From Lelliottia nimipressuralis (lineage in GTDB: Bacteria; Pseudomonadota; Gammaproteobacteria; Enterobacterales; Enterobacteriaceae), in assembly GCF_004115925.1 (NCBI RefSeq), contig NZ_SDDX01000002.1, positions 1 to 64,000 on the forward strand: a stretch of DNA of 64,000 nucleotides. The letters run 5' to 3'. A program made the translations under genes and the position numbers. Each line of letters starts with the position of its first letter. Position 1 is the stretch's first letter. Of the stretch, positions 8,951-19,100 are shown one piece after another. The notes below the pieces were generated by a model that made no database searches, was not told the origin of the DNA, and saw nothing but the letters and a program-made list of their open reading frames with translations.

Positions 8951-9691
8951 ATGTCAATAGACTGGAACTGGGGCATTTTTCTGCAACAAGCCCCGTTCGG
9001 CAACACCACCTATCTTGGCTGGCTGTGGAGCGGCTTTCAGGTTACCGTTGCGTTATCGATAACGGCCTGGATAATCGCTTTCCTGGTCGGTTCCCTGTTC
9101 GGTATTTTACGTACCGTCCCGAACCGTTTTCTCTCTTCCCTGGGTACCCTGTACGTCGAACTGTTCCGTAACGTTCCGCTCATCGTGCAGTTCTTTACCT
9201 GGTATCTGGTCGTGCCTGAACTGCTGCCGGAAAATCTCGGCATGTGGTTTAAATCTGAGCTGGACCCGAATATTCAGTTCTTTGTCTCCTCGATGCTCTG
9301 CCTTGGCCTGTTCACCGCTGCGCGCGTGTGCGAGCAGGTGCGTGCTGCGATTCAGTCGCTGCCGCGCGGGCAAAAGAACGCCGCACTGGCGATGGGCCTG
9401 ACGCTGCCGCAAAGCTACCGCTACGTGCTGCTGCCAAACGCTTACCGCGTAATCGTTCCGCCGATGACCTCCGAGATGATGAACCTGGTGAAAAACTCGG
9501 CCATCGCCTCCACCATTGGTCTGGTCGATATGGCGGCGCAGGCGGGCAAGCTGCTGGATTACTCCGCCCACGCGTGGGAATCTTTCACCGCCATTACCGT
9601 GGCCTATGTGCTGATTAACGCTTTCATCATGCTGGTGATGAACCTGGTTGAACGTAAAACTCGCCTGCCGGGCAATCTGGGGGGCAAATAA
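8951..9691 (+). CDS. gltJ: Glutamate/aspartate ABC permease GltJ
   Basis: An inner-membrane permease of the HisM/GltK type with about five membrane segments and the EAA loop region ([23 protein letters not shown]). The ATG at 8951 follows GGAG and gives 246 aa, as in E. coli. The upstream open frame runs through the SroC terminator and is not coding. The stop overlaps the gltK start by one base (TAATG). Confidence 0.95.
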   Translation: MSIDWNWGIFLQQAPFGNTTYLGWLWSGFQVTVALSITAWIIAFLVGSLFGILRTVPNRFLSSLGTLYVELFRNVPLIVQFFTWYLVVPELLPENLGMWFKSELDPNIQFFVSSMLCLGLFTAARVCEQVRAAIQSLPRGQKNAALAMGLTLPQSYRYVLLPNAYRVIVPPMTSEMMNLVKNSAIASTIGLVDMAAQAGKLLDYSAHAWESFTAITVAYVLINAFIMLVMNLVERKTRLPGNLGGK

Positions 9692-10368
9692 TGTACGAGT
9701 TTGACTGGAGTTCCATTGTTCCCGCCATGCCCTATCTGCTCGACGGGCTGGTTATTACCTTAAAAATCACCGCCATTGCGATCGTGGTTGGTATTGTCTG
9801 GGGCACGATTTTGGCGGTCATGCGCCTGTCGAGCTTCAAGCCTTTCGCCTGGTTCGCTACCGCCTACGTCAACGTCTTCCGCTCTATTCCGCTGGTGATG
9901 GTGCTGCTGTGGTTTTATCTGATCGTCCCCGGCCTGCTGCAAAACGTGCTGGGGCTGTCGCCGAAAACCGATATCCGCCTGATCTCTGCCATGGTCGCGT
10001 TCTCAATGTTTGAGGCGGCGTACTATTCGGAAATTATTCGCGCGGGTATTCAGAGCATCTCTCGCGGACAATCGAGCGCGGCGCTGGCGCTGGGGATGAC
10101 CCACTGGCAGTCCATGAAGCTCATTATTCTGCCACAGGCGTTTCGCGCCATGGTCCCGCTGCTGCTGACGCAGGGCATCGTTCTTTTCCAGGATACCTCG
10201 CTTGTGTATGTGCTGAGCCTCGCGGACTTCTTCCGTACGGCCTCCACTATCGGCGAACGCGACGGTACGCAGGTTGAGATGATCCTGTTCGCAGGTGCAG
10301 TTTATTTTGCAATTAGTTTAAGCGCGTCGCTGTTGGTTACCTGGCTGAAGAAAAGGACAGTCTCATGA
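9691..10368 (+). CDS. gltK: Glutamate/aspartate ABC permease GltK
   Basis: The second permease subunit of the importer, forming a heterodimer with GltJ. It has five predicted membrane helices and the EAA motif [24 protein letters not shown], which contacts the ATPase. It is 225 aa (E. coli 224) and overlaps gltJ by 1 nt and gltL by 4 nt (ATGA). Confidence 0.95.
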   Translation: MYEFDWSSIVPAMPYLLDGLVITLKITAIAIVVGIVWGTILAVMRLSSFKPFAWFATAYVNVFRSIPLVMVLLWFYLIVPGLLQNVLGLSPKTDIRLISAMVAFSMFEAAYYSEIIRAGIQSISRGQSSAALALGMTHWQSMKLIILPQAFRAMVPLLLTQGIVLFQDTSLVYVLSLADFFRTASTIGERDGTQVEMILFAGAVYFAISLSASLLVTWLKKRTVS

Positions 10369-11090
10369 TTTCCCTGAAAAATGTTTCTAAATGGTATGGG
10401 CACTTTCAGGTGCTAACCGACTGCTCCACCGAAGTGAAAAAAGGCGAAGTGGTTGTGGTATGCGGGCCGTCTGGCTCCGGTAAATCGACGTTGATTAAAA
10501 CCGTCAATGGCCTGGAACCGGTGCAGAAAGGCGAGATTGTCGTCGATGGCACGAAGGTGAACGACAAAAATACCAATCTGGCGAAACTGCGTTCCCACGT
10601 CGGAATGGTGTTCCAGCACTTTGAGCTGTTCCCGCACCTGTCGATTATCGAGAACCTGACGCTGGCGCAGGTAAAAGTGTTGAAACGCGACAAAAAAGCG
10701 GCGCGTGATAAAGGCTTAAAACTGCTGGAACGCGTTGGGCTGTCTGCTCACGCCGATAAGTTCCCGGCCCAGCTCTCCGGTGGTCAGCAACAGCGTGTGG
10801 CGATTGCGCGCGCGCTGTGCATGGACCCTATCGCCATGCTGTTTGATGAACCAACCTCCGCGCTTGATCCGGAAATGATCAACGAAGTGCTGGATGTGAT
10901 GGTGGAGCTGGCGCACGAAGGGATGACCATGATGGTGGTGACCCACGAGATGGGCTTTGCCCGCAAAGTGGCCAACCGCGTGATCTTTATGGACGAAGGG
11001 AAAATTGTCGAAGATTCGCCGAAAGAGGATTTCTTCGCTAACCCGCAATCCGATCGCGCCAAAGATTTCCTCGCCAAAATCCTGCACTGA
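10365..11090 (+). CDS. gltL: Glutamate/aspartate ABC ATPase GltL
   Basis: The cytoplasmic ATPase that energises GltJK. It has Walker [11 protein letters not shown]-loop [10 protein letters not shown], signature LSGGQQQR, Walker [12 protein letters not shown] and the switch His in VVTHEMGFA. It is 241 aa, as in E. coli, and is the last gene of gltIJKL. Confidence 0.96.
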   Translation: MISLKNVSKWYGHFQVLTDCSTEVKKGEVVVVCGPSGSGKSTLIKTVNGLEPVQKGEIVVDGTKVNDKNTNLAKLRSHVGMVFQHFELFPHLSIIENLTLAQVKVLKRDKKAARDKGLKLLERVGLSAHADKFPAQLSGGQQQRVAIARALCMDPIAMLFDEPTSALDPEMINEVLDVMVELAHEGMTMMVVTHEMGFARKVANRVIFMDEGKIVEDSPKEDFFANPQSDRAKDFLAKILH

Positions 11091-11097
11091 TCAACCC

Positions 11098-11123
11098 GGT
11101 GCGCACTCTTCGGATTGCGCACC
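11098..11123 (+). terminator. Hairpin after gltL
   Basis: An 8-bp perfect stem GGTGCGCA/TGCGCACC with a 10-nt loop starts 7 nt after the gltL stop. No clear T run follows, so termination here may be inefficient or Rho-assisted. Confidence 0.45.
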
Positions 11124-11210
11124 ACTTCACGCTTTAGGTCTCTTCTTCTCGTCTGCTTCATCTTGCGGCGTTAACCTTGTCACAAAATAACGCCAAAAAT
11201 GGAGCACCCT

Positions 11211-12146
11211 ATGCCACTGCCGATCATTCTCGATTGCGATCCTGGTCATGATGACGCTATCGCGCTTGTCCTTGCCCTCGCCTCACCGGAATTAGCCCTC
11301 AAAGCCGTCACCTCCTCCGCCGGCAATCAGACCCCGGACAAAACCCTGCGCAATGTGTTACGTATGCTGACCCTGCTCAATCGCATGGATATCCCGGTGG
11401 CGGGCGGCGCGGTGAAACCGCTGATGCGCGATCTGATCATCGCCGATAACGTTCACGGCGAGAGCGGGCTGGACGGCCCGGCGCTGCCGGAACCAGGCTT
11501 TGAACCGCAAAACTGCACGGCGGTTGAGCTGATGGCGAACGTGCTGCGAGAAAGCGATGAGCCGGTGACGCTGGTGGCGACAGGCCCGCAAACCAACGTG
11601 GCGCTGCTGCTCAACAGCCACCCGGAACTGCACGCGAAAATCGCGCGGATTGTGATCATGGGTGGAGCGATGGGGCTGGGGAACTGGACGCCCGCGGCAG
11701 AGTTCAACATCTTCGTCGATCCGGAAGCCGCAGAAATTGTCTTCCAGTCGGGCATCCCGATTGTGATGGCCGGTCTGGATGTCACCCACCGGGCGCAGAT
11801 CATAGCAGAAGATATCGCGCGTTTTCGCGCAATTGGCAACCCTGTTGCCACCACGGTCGCTGAGCTGCTCGACTTCTTTATGGAGTACCACAAAACCGAG
11901 AAATGGGGCTTCCAGGGCGCGCCGCTGCACGATCCGTGCACCATCGCCTGGCTGCTGAAACCGGAGATTTTCACGACCGTTGATCGTTGGGTCGGCGTTG
12001 AAACCCAGGGGAAATACACTCAGGGCATGACCGTGGTGGATTATTATTTCCTGACGGGCAATACGCCGAATACCACGCTGATGGTGGATATCAACCGGGA
12101 AGCGTTTGTCGATTTGCTGGCGGAAAGACTGAAGGTTTACGCCTAA
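11211..12146 (+). CDS. rihA: Pyrimidine-specific ribonucleoside hydrolase RihA
   Basis: Hydrolyses cytidine and uridine to base and ribose in salvage. It belongs to the inosine-uridine nucleoside hydrolase family, with the Ca2+-binding N-terminal motif DCDPGHDDA and the active-site region [11 protein letters not shown]. The ATG at 11211 has GGAG 6 nt upstream and gives 311 aa, as in E. coli. The ATG 12 nt earlier overlaps that ribosome binding site. The E. coli neighbours hscC and the djl genes are absent. Confidence 0.94.
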   Translation: MPLPIILDCDPGHDDAIALVLALASPELALKAVTSSAGNQTPDKTLRNVLRMLTLLNRMDIPVAGGAVKPLMRDLIIADNVHGESGLDGPALPEPGFEPQNCTAVELMANVLRESDEPVTLVATGPQTNVALLLNSHPELHAKIARIVIMGGAMGLGNWTPAAEFNIFVDPEAAEIVFQSGIPIVMAGLDVTHRAQIIAEDIARFRAIGNPVATTVAELLDFFMEYHKTEKWGFQGAPLHDPCTIAWLLKPEIFTTVDRWVGVETQGKYTQGMTVVDYYFLTGNTPNTTLMVDINREAFVDLLAERLKVYA

Positions 12147-12152
12147 TCGTGC

Positions 12153-12179
12153 GCCGGGCGGCGCTGCGCTTTTCCGGCC
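12153..12179 (+). repeat. REP-like palindrome between rihA and ybeL
   Basis: GCCGGGCGGCGCTGCGCTTTTCCGGCC-type palindrome between two convergent genes (cut here to its arms: GCCGG at 12153, CCGGCC ending at 12179). It belongs to the same family as the elements at 7496, 48963, 60208 and 62727. Confidence 0.65.
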
Positions 12180-12224
12180 TACGGTTTTGCAGGCCCGGTA
12201 AACGTCGCGCCACCGGCGTTAATG

Positions 12225-12707
12225 TTACGGCTCGAAAGGCCGTCTCTGGAACTGGTCATGGCCGCATTTCGGGCAGCGCGGCAGAACGTCCGGGGTATAC
12301 ACCGCCAGATGGAAATGACAGTTTTCACAGACCAGATTGCCCAGCCCGACCACCTCGCCGCTGTGATATACGCCGTGATGGTTCAGATCCTGAAACACTT
12401 CGCGCCACTCCAGCTGGGTTTTATCGGTGATATCTGCCAGCTCCTGCCACAGACTCTCTTTAATCACCCGCATAAATACGCTGTCGGTAACGTCGTTTTG
12501 ACTCTCTTCGTAGCTTCGCGCGAACTCCTCAAGGTCGCGGCGCACGGCCCGCGTCACCTCTTCCACTTCGGTGCGCGTCAACTCACCCGTCTGTACAACC
12601 CGAACACGCGCCTGCTCGACAAGAGCATCAATATCACGTTCGCCGTTACGCAGGCGTTCCGTCAGTGTGGCAACCAGTTCGCGGTAAAATTGAGCAACCT
12701 TGTTCAT
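12225..12707 (-). CDS. ybeL: Zinc-ribbon protein YbeL (DUF1451)
   Basis: A conserved enterobacterial protein of unknown function, 160 aa as in E. coli. The N-terminal half is charged and helical (RDIDALVEQARVRVVQTGEL). The C-terminal half has a rubredoxin-like zinc ribbon made of CENCHFH and CPKCGHDQF. It is read toward rihA. GGAGG and AAAGG precede the ATG at 12707. In E. coli it is separated from rihA by the hscC/djl block, but here the two genes are neighbours. Confidence 0.92.
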   Translation of the reverse strand: MNKVAQFYRELVATLTERLRNGERDIDALVEQARVRVVQTGELTRTEVEEVTRAVRRDLEEFARSYEESQNDVTDSVFMRVIKESLWQELADITDKTQLEWREVFQDLNHHGVYHSGEVVGLGNLVCENCHFHLAVYTPDVLPRCPKCGHDQFQRRPFEP

Positions 12708-12842
12708 CCTTTCGCCTCCCGGGTAAGTAACTGTCTCTAATAATAGACCTTATTTTGCCGCTGCTTTGTCAGGTCGACCACAGACCGGGTAAATTCCTGC
12801 AAAGGCGGGATGCGATACCGTGCACAGTATTTGAACAGTTCG

Positions 12843-12851
12843 TGCTAGGAT
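12843..12851 (+). promoter_or_regulatory. Extended -10 before the mini zinc-ribbon gene
   Basis: TGCTAGGAT (TGN plus a TAGGAT -10) lies 30 nt before the 54-aa gene at 12881, with no good -35. Extended -10 promoters tolerate this. Confidence 0.35.
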
Positions 12852-12880
12852 GAAGCTCATTCATTGAAAGGTTAATCATC

Positions 12881-13045
12881 ATGTCTCTTCTCGATTACGC
12901 AATGAAGCTTATCGGTGGCGCATCAACCACCACCGTGACTTGCCCGCACTGCGGCCTCAAGTCCTCCCACCCGACCTCCAAAATTCGTCTCAAACAGGCC
13001 ATGCTGTGCCCCGGCTGTAAAGCCCTGTTTGTTGCTCCACGCTGA
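12881..13045 (+). CDS. Mini zinc-ribbon protein, 54 aa (YnfU-like)
   Basis: A small cytoplasmic protein. Residues 20-50 form a two-knuckle zinc ribbon, C21PHC24 and C43PGC46, with 18 residues between the knuckles, and the C-terminus is FVAPR. It starts MSLLDYAMKLIGG. GAAAGG lies upstream of the ATG. It resembles the small zinc-binding proteins annotated YnfU in enterobacteria, but I cannot confirm this without a search. It lies just upstream of the giant ndvB gene, and a second protein of the same design (22177-22353) lies on the other side of ndvB. Function unknown; RNA or DNA contact is possible for such ribbons. Confidence 0.75.
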   Translation: MSLLDYAMKLIGGASTTTVTCPHCGLKSSHPTSKIRLKQAMLCPGCKALFVAPR

Positions 13046-13080
13046 TTGCACGCGCGCCCTTTGGCGCAACATCGGTGTTC

Positions 13081-13086
13081 TATACT
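13081..13086 (+). promoter_or_regulatory. Possible -10 for ndvB
   Basis: TATACT lies about 95 nt before the ndvB start. The nearest -35-like hexamer, TTGGCG (13061-13066), is only 14 nt away, so the assignment is weak. ndvB may also be read from the promoter of the preceding mini gene. Confidence 0.3.
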
Positions 13087-13181
13087 GAAGTAAGAGTCCA
13101 GCAGCTGTTAAATCCAAGATGCCCCACACCCATCCTGAGAGAACGTTTCTGATCTGATTTCACAACTGCTCCTGCGCGTTC

Positions 13182-16100
13182 ATGTCGCACCAGAGCAACC
13201 CTATGAAAATGAGCCTTAAATCGTGGCGGAGTCGTTCCCGTTCACTTCCGCCTGTCAACGTCTCTGCCCTGAAGGGGCACGAGCCTGTGCCAGAAAATAG
13301 TCTGCAGGCCGAGCTTTTTTCGACGGCGCAGATGGCGCGCTACGGTCAAAAACTGGCGCGTTCGCACAAGCTGTCGCCCGACAAACTGCCCTATTACCTG
13401 CTCAAACGCCTCGATGATAACGAGGCAGTCATTACGCAAAACTGCTACGACCTTAATGCCGGTAAAAAAGCGACGATAATGCCCGCCGGTGAGTGGCTGC
13501 TCGACAACTACTACCTGATTGAGGAGCAGATCCGCATCGTGCGCCAGCATCTGCCGAAGAATTTCGGCAAAGGGCTTCCGGCGCTGGCCTCCCCTCATGA
13601 CTGCCCGCGAATTTACGCCATTGCCGCCGAGGCGATTGCCCATGGCGACGGACGCTGGGACGCCACCAGCCTCACCAGCTATATCAGCGCCTATCAGCAG
13701 GAAACGCCGCTGACGCTGGGCGAAGTCTGGGCGCTGCCCGGCATGCTGCGCCTGGCGCTGATCGAGAATCTGCGCCGGGTCAGTATCGACGTGGTTAAAG
13801 CCCAGCAGGAGCGCAATCTGGCAGATAGCTGGGTCACCCGCATTTTCGAATGTGCTGAGAACACGCCCGCCGATCTGATCATGGTGATCGCCGATCTGGC
13901 GCGCTCCAGCCCACCGCTCACCAGCGCGTTTGTCGCCGAGCTGGTGCGCCGCCTGCAGGGACGCGGCAATATGCTGGCGTTACCGCTGACCTGGGTCGAA
14001 CAGCGTCTGGCGGAACAGGGAGTCACCACCGATACCCTGATCCACCGCTTCAACCAGCAGTTAGCCGCCAGCCAGCTGTCCGTGAGCAACAGCATCGCGG
14101 GCTTGCGTTTGCTGAGTGAAACCAACTGGGCCGATTTTGCCGAAGCCATGAGCGTCGTCGAGCAGACGCTGCGCCAGGACCCGGCAGGCATTTACCCGCT
14201 GATGCACTTCGATACGCGCGATCACTATCGTCACGTCATTGAGGTTCTGGCGCGAGACAGCCGCTTTAGCGAGCTGGAAGTTGCCCGCCGCGTGCTGGCG
14301 CTTGCCAGTGAAAATGCGCCCGAGACACCCGGCGCCCATATTGGCTATTACCTGAAGGGCGAAGGCCGCCAGCAGCTGGAGATCCTGCTTACGGCAGATG
14401 CGTCGCGGCTGATTCGCCTGCGGCACAGCTTCAACCAGATCCCCCTGATGTCATGGCTCGGCAGCCTGAGCCTGTTGACCACTGCCGCGACGGCTGAAAT
14501 CCTGCATCGCACGGCACAGCAGGGGATGGGCTGGCTGCTGATCCTCCTCGCACTGCCGCTGATTATTGTGCTCAGCCAGCTTGCCAGCGACCTGTTGAGT
14601 GAAGCGACGACCCGTTTTCGTACGCCGCGCCCGCTGCCGCGCATGGACTTTTCCAGCGGTATTCCGCCGGAGTCGGCCACGATGGTGGTCATTCCCTGCT
14701 TGCTCACCAGCGCCGACGGAATCAGCAAGCTCATCACCCGTCTGGAAGTGTGTTGGCTCGGCAATCAGAGCGATCATCTCTGTTTTGCGCTCCTGACCGA
14801 TTTTGCCGATTCAGCAGAGGAATACTCACCGCAAAACAGTGCCTTGCTCGACCAGGCGATGTCACACGTTCAGGATCTCAACCGCCGCTATCCGGCCAGC
14901 CGCCCGCTGTTTTATCTGCTCCACCGGAACCCAGAATGGAACCCGCAGCAGGGCGTGTGGATGGGTTATGAACGCAAACGGGGAAAACTGGCGCTGCTGA
15001 ACAGCTGGTTACGCCATCCCGATAAACAGTTTTCCAGCGTCGCCGATCTGCCAGCCCACCAGCGACCGGCGCCGATCAAATACGTGATCACGCTCGACAG
15101 CGACACACTTCTGCCGCGCGATACCGCCCATAAGCTGGCCGCAACCATGGCCCATCCACTCAACCGGCCAGAGTATGACGCCGCGCGCCAGCGGGTGGTC
15201 AAAGGCTACGGCATTCTGCAACCGGGCATGGCGGAAGAGATGCCCCGCAACGGGCAAGGGCGCTATGCCGCCATGTGCAGCAGCATCGCGGGGAATAACC
15301 CCTATTCAATGATGTCTTCCGATATCTATCAGGATCTGTTCAACGAAGGCTCTTTCGTCGGGAAAGGTATTTACGACGTCGATATTTTTGTGCAGGCCAC
15401 GCACAACACCTGCCCGGAAAACCTGGTGCTCAGCCACGATTTGCTGGAAGGGTGTTATGCCCGCTCGGGGCTGTTAAGCGAAGTGCTGCTCTACGAGCAG
15501 TACCCGAATAACTATCTTTCAGATGTCGCGCGTCGCACCCGCTGGATCCGCGGCGACTGGCAACTGCTGAACTGGCTTAAACCGCGCGTCAGAAAAGCCG
15601 ATGGCACGCGCGATAAAAACCCGCTGTCCGCCCTGTCGTACTGGAAATTATTCGACAACCTGCGCCGGAGCCTGGTCGCCCCATCCCTGTTGGCGCTGCT
15701 GTTTTGCACCCTGCTGTGGGTGCCGAATCCCCTTTACTGGCTGAGCGTGCTGGCGCTGGTGTGGCTCTTGCCCACCGGGCTGGCGGTCGCCTGGGATCTG
15801 ATCAATAAACCTGCCCGGCGCCATACTGTGCAGCATCTGCTGCTGGTCGCCTCCGGCGCCCTGAAGCGGCTTTCCCGCATCGGACTGACTGTGGCGACGC
15901 TGCCTCATGAGGCCGGCTATTCTCTGTATGCCATTGCCGTCACGTTCTGGCGTCTGGGATTCAGCCACCGCAATCTGAGCCAGTGGGCCAGCTTCAGCCC
16001 AGACGACGATGTGGCAAAAACCTCACCGCTCCGCTTTTATCGCGCGATGTGGATGAATGTCGCCTGCGGCGTGGCTCTCAACGTCCTGACCGCCCATATT

Positions 16101-19100
16101 GCGCCGATGTTTTCCTTTATCGCGCTGCCCTTAAGCCTGCTGTGGTGCCTGACACCGCTGCTGCTGAGCTGGATGAGCCGCCAGCCTGCGCGCCGGACAT
16201 TTTCCCCCAACAAGGAACAGAAGCTGCTGCTGCGCCAGACGAGCCGCGAAATCTGGGCCTTTTTTGAAACCTTTGCCACCGCGAAAGAAAACGGACTGCC
16301 ACCGGATAACTATCAGGAGATCCCCCACCCGGTGATTGCCCATCGAACGTCGCCGACCAATATTGGCCTTTCGTTGATGGCAAACCTGACGTCGTGGGAT
16401 TTTGGCTATTTGCCGATTGGCGAGGTGCTGCAGCGCGTGACGCTGACCCTGGACACACTGGATAAAATGGAGCATTTCCGCGGGCATTTGTATAACTGGT
16501 ACGACACCCAGACCCTCGCGCCCCTTAGCCCGCGCTACGTATCCAGCGTCGACAGCGGCAATATGGCGGGCCACCTGCTGACCCTGCGCGAAGGGCTGAC
16601 CGCCATGCGAAATCAGCCCGTGTTAAATTGCACGCAGGTGCTGGCCGGGCTGAACGATACCCTGGGTATCCTCGAAAAACACTGGGGACAGCACGCCCCA
16701 ACCGGGCTGCGGCTGTTGCGTAAACACTGTCTGAACGCTAACGCCATGTCTCCGGCGCAGGTTTATCTCGAACTGAAGCAGATGCGTACCCAAAGCAACC
16801 ATTTGACGGCGCTGTGCCATCAGGATGACAAACTGGTTCTGCGCTGGATCGAGCATTTGCAGCGCCAGCTGGTGCAGCTGTGCCATGAATGGTCGCATCT
16901 GCTGGGCTGGTTAACGCCCGCCTATGACTCCCCGACGCTGCCGTCTTTGAGCGAGCTTGCTCAGGCGACGCACCGCGGTGAAGGCACGCCCTCCACTTCG
17001 GCGATTACCCTGGCACGCATGCGTCTGAATATCATTACCGAGCTAGAACAGCGGCTGAACGAGCATGCGCGGATGGATTTCACGTTCCTCTACAGCGAAG
17101 TGACCAGCCTGCTCAGCATCGGCTACAACTGCGACAGCAATATGCTGGATAAAAGTCACTACGATCTGCTGCCCTCCGAAATTCGCCTGACCAGTTTCCT
17201 CGCCATCGCCACTAACCAGCTGCCGCAGAAGAGCTGGTACGCACTCGGCAGGCTGTTTACCACCATTGAGAACGAAACCGCCCTGATGTCCTGGAGCGGT
17301 TCGATGTTTGAATATCTGATGCCGAATCTGGTGATGCCCACCTGGCCCGGTAGCCTGCTGGACGAGATGAGCCAGTCGGCGGTAATGCGCCAGATCCATT
17401 GGGGGAAAGAGCGCGGCGTCCCCTGGGGTGTGTCGGAGTCGGGCTATCACGCCTTTGATGTGCAGCAGAACTATCAGTATCAGGCCTTTGGCGTGCCGGG
17501 TCTCGGCCTGCGTCGTGGGCTGGCGGACGATATGGTCGTCGCCCCTTACGCCACGCTGCTGGCGCTGATGATTGCGCCGCAAAAAGCCTGTGACAACCTG
17601 CTCCGTCTGGAAAAAAACGGCGCGCGCGGGGAGTTCGGTTTTTATGAAGCGCTGGATTACACCCCCTCGCGTCTCGCCTCTGGACAGTTGTACGCGGTGG
17701 TGCAGTCATGGATGGCGCACCATCAGGGGATGGCGTTTCAGGCGCTGGCGCACGTCCTGCTGGATGCGCCGATGGCCGATCGGTTTATGGCCAGCACCGC
17801 CTTCCAGTCTGCCAGCCTGCTGTTGCAGGAGCGAGTACCGGATGCGGTCGATCTCTACAGCCCGCGTCGTCATTTTGAGTCTCACGAAGGACGCGTTAAA
17901 CCGGTGCACTACGAGCCGAGGATTTTCACCACGCCGGACAACCTGATCCCTGAGGTTCAACTGCTCTCAAACAGTCATTACCATCTGATGATGACCCACA
18001 CCGGCGGCAGTTACAGCCGCTGGAACGATCTGGCCCTCACCCGCTGGCGCAGCGATACCACCCGCGATAACTGGGGTGCGTTCTGCTATATCCGCGATCT
18101 GCAGTCGGGCGAAACCTGGAGCAATACCTGGCAGCCGATGGGCGATGCGGACAGCAGCGACGAAGTGATCTTTACCGATGCGGGCGCGGAATTCCGGCGC
18201 ACGCTCGGCTCCCTGAGTGTGAAAACCCAGGTGGTTGTGTCGCCGGAAGATGATATCGAACTGCGCCGCGTAACGCTGCTGCACCGTGGCCGCCAGCCGC
18301 GCACCATTGAGCTGACAACCTACGCCGAAGTGGTACTGGCACCGGCGAACAGCGATCTGGCGCATCCATCGTTCAGCAAACTGTTTATCCAGACTGAGCT
18401 GGTCCCTGCTCAGAACGCCATTCTGTGCCACCGACGCCCACGCGCGCCGGATGAAAAAAGTCCCTGGCTGTTTCACATGATGGTGGTACAGGGCAGCAGT
18501 CAGCCTCGCGCCTCGTTTGAAACCGACCGAGCGGCGTTTCTTGGCCGCGGCAGGCATCCGGCAGATGCGCTGGCAATCGGACAAAGCGGGCCGCTCAGTA
18601 ACTCCTCTGGCTCGGTACTGGACCCAGTGCTGGCCATTCGCCAGTCGATCACCCTGCAACCCGGCCAGCCGGTCACCGTCGATATCCTGTATGGCGTGAG
18701 CGAAAATCGCCAGCAGAGCCTGACGCTGCTGGAAAAATATCGCGATCATCCGATCGCCGACCGCGTCTTTGAGCTTGCCTGGTCGCACAGCCTGGTGGTG
18801 TTGCGCCAGATTAACGCCAACGAAGATGACGCCGCCCTGTTTAACCGGCTCGCCGGTGCGATTCTGTATCCGTGCCAGGAGCTGCGCGCCGACAGCCAGA
18901 CCCTCAGCCGCAATCGACGCGGCCAGTCGGGCCTGTGGGGCTGGGCGATTTCCGGCGATCTGCCGATTGTGCTGCTCAGCATCAGCAGCGAAGAGAGCAT
19001 TCTGTCGATTACCACCCTGATTCAGGCGCACCGTTACTGGCGGCTGAAAGGGCTGGCGGTGGATCTGGTGATCCTGAATGAAAGCCCCGGCGGTTATCAG

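Noticed and set aside
12149-12430. 93-aa frame starting in the REP element after rihA
   Set aside because: Made of REP sequence and the antisense of ybeL.
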